NCBI GenBank assembly: GCA_007127935.1
Contig: SKYL01000008.1
Location: 1-6,547 of the forward strand
Reading direction: 5' to 3'
Length of the DNA stretch: 6,547 nt
DNA from: Halorhodospira sp.
GTDB lineage: Bacteria > Pseudomonadota > Gammaproteobacteria > Nitrococcales > Halorhodospiraceae
A program made the position numbers and the translations under genes. Positions 6,105-6,547 of the stretch are shown piece by piece; within the stretch, counting starts at the first letter, position 1; each line of letters opens with the position of its first letter. The notes beneath the pieces are model-generated. The model saw only the letters and a program-made list of their open reading frames with translations, had not been told where the DNA came from and searched no databases.

Positions 6105-6254
6105 GTCGATCTCTGGTCCGTACATTGCGGCGGCCAGCAAGGGGAGGCCGCGGTTCCAAGCGGGGGCCGTTCAGAGCGCGGCGCCTTCAATGGGCATCGT
6201 AGCCCAATCGGCGAGGTTAGAGAATGGCCCGCCTGTTGCATTCCGATAGTGTGC
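6105..6254 (-). other. Spacer between lptB and rpoN; possible site of an rpoN promoter
   Basis: This 150-base gap is the longest gene-free stretch in the window. It has no plausible coding frame. It is the only place with room for a promoter ahead of rpoN, but no convincing -35/-10 pair is visible; the best guess on the minus strand is TTCTCT and TACGAT 17 bases apart, which is poor. A small inverted repeat, TGGGC-atcgta-GCCCA (6191-6206), overlaps that candidate; it lacks a following T-run and is too short for a terminator. Whether rpoN is transcribed from here or by read-through from lptB is not decided by the sequence. Confidence 0.4.
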
Positions 6255-6547
6255 TTATAGCCGGAAGTCCTCGCCCAGGTAGACATCCCGCACCCGTTGG
6301 TCGGCGAGTACCGTTCCGGCATCGCCCGCGGCGATGACCCGGCCCTCGCTCAGGATATAGGCGCGCTCGACGATGCCCAGGGTCTCCCGAACGTTGTGGT
6401 CGGTGATCAGCACGCCGATGCCGCGTGCCTTCAAGCCCTCGATGATGCGCTGGATATCCCCTACGGAGATCGGGTCGACTCCGGCGAAAGGCTCGTCCAG
6501 GAGAATGAAGCGGGGGTCGGCAGCCAGCGCCCCGGCGATCTCCACCC
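6255..6547 (-). CDS. lptB: LPS export ABC transporter ATPase LptB, C-terminal part
   Basis: The last 97 codons of LptB are visible; the 5' part is beyond the right edge. LptB is the cytoplasmic ATPase of LptB2FG, which pulls lipopolysaccharide from the inner membrane into the Lpt bridge. Visible motifs are Walker B FILLDEP followed by FAGVDPIS (D-loop), the H-loop in LITDHNVRE, and the conserved C-terminus YLGEDFRL. The GTG at 6543-6545 is an internal Val codon of the usual RRVEIARAL stretch, not a start. There the usual Arg is Gly (VEIAGAL), a mild oddity in the helix after the ABC signature. The position upstream of rpoN is the common gammaproteobacterial order (lptA-lptB-rpoN-hpf-ptsN). 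Confidence 0.97.
   Translation of the reverse strand, partial: VEIAGALAADPRFILLDEPFAGVDPISVGDIQRIIEGLKARGIGVLITDHNVRETLGIVERAYILSEGRVIAAGDAGTVLADQRVRDVYLGEDFRL

Noticed and set aside
6105..6140. A 12-codon N-terminal extension of rpoN from an in-frame TTG.
   Set aside because: The family N-terminus begins at MKQTLQLKIGQQL, and the ATG at 6102-6104 gives the standard length of 476 residues.
6191..6206. Inverted repeat TGGGC-atcgta-GCCCA in the lptB-rpoN spacer as a terminator or operator.
   Set aside because: The stem is only five base pairs with no T-run on either side. A repeat this short is expected by chance; at most it is a weak operator candidate.

Overview
The window is a high-GC stretch (roughly two thirds G+C, by eye) of a proteobacterial chromosome. 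It holds nine genes with almost no spare sequence. The rpoN-centred cluster, short HPF, PTS-Ntr genes and the LptB and TldE sequences point to a gammaproteobacterium. An Ectothiorhodospiraceae/Halorhodospira-like lineage is a guess from base composition and gene content, not a demonstrated placement.

Left part (1-1750, plus strand): the 3' end of tldE/pmbA, then, 8 bases later, a polytopic membrane protein of the NnrS family. These two are probably co-transcribed.

Right part (1751-6547, minus strand, read right to left): the 3' end of lptB, a 150-base spacer, rpoN (sigma-54), hpf, ptsN (EIIA-Ntr), a very short hprK, rapZ, an EIIA of the mannose family, and HPr. This is the classic rpoN operon of proteobacteria. 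The genes downstream of hprK are tightly packed: rapZ/EIIA overlap as ATGA and EIIA/HPr as GTGA. HPr ends exactly where the convergent nnrS-like gene ends, with no base between the two stop codons.

Together the minus-strand genes encode a sigma factor plus a regulatory phosphotransfer set: the phosphocarrier HPr, two phospho-acceptor EIIA proteins, a candidate HPr Ser kinase and RapZ. No EI (ptsI) and no membrane EIIB/EIIC partner is present, so the set looks regulatory rather than a sugar transporter. HPr keeps both His15 and Ser46.

Nothing here is a clearly new system. The points worth a second look are the minimal, motif-eroded HprK, the absence of ptsI from its usual place after HPr, the RapZ tail lacking the RNA-binding residues known from E. 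coli, and a divergent NnrS-like protein. There is no rRNA, tRNA, CRISPR array, insertion sequence or convincing rho-independent terminator.
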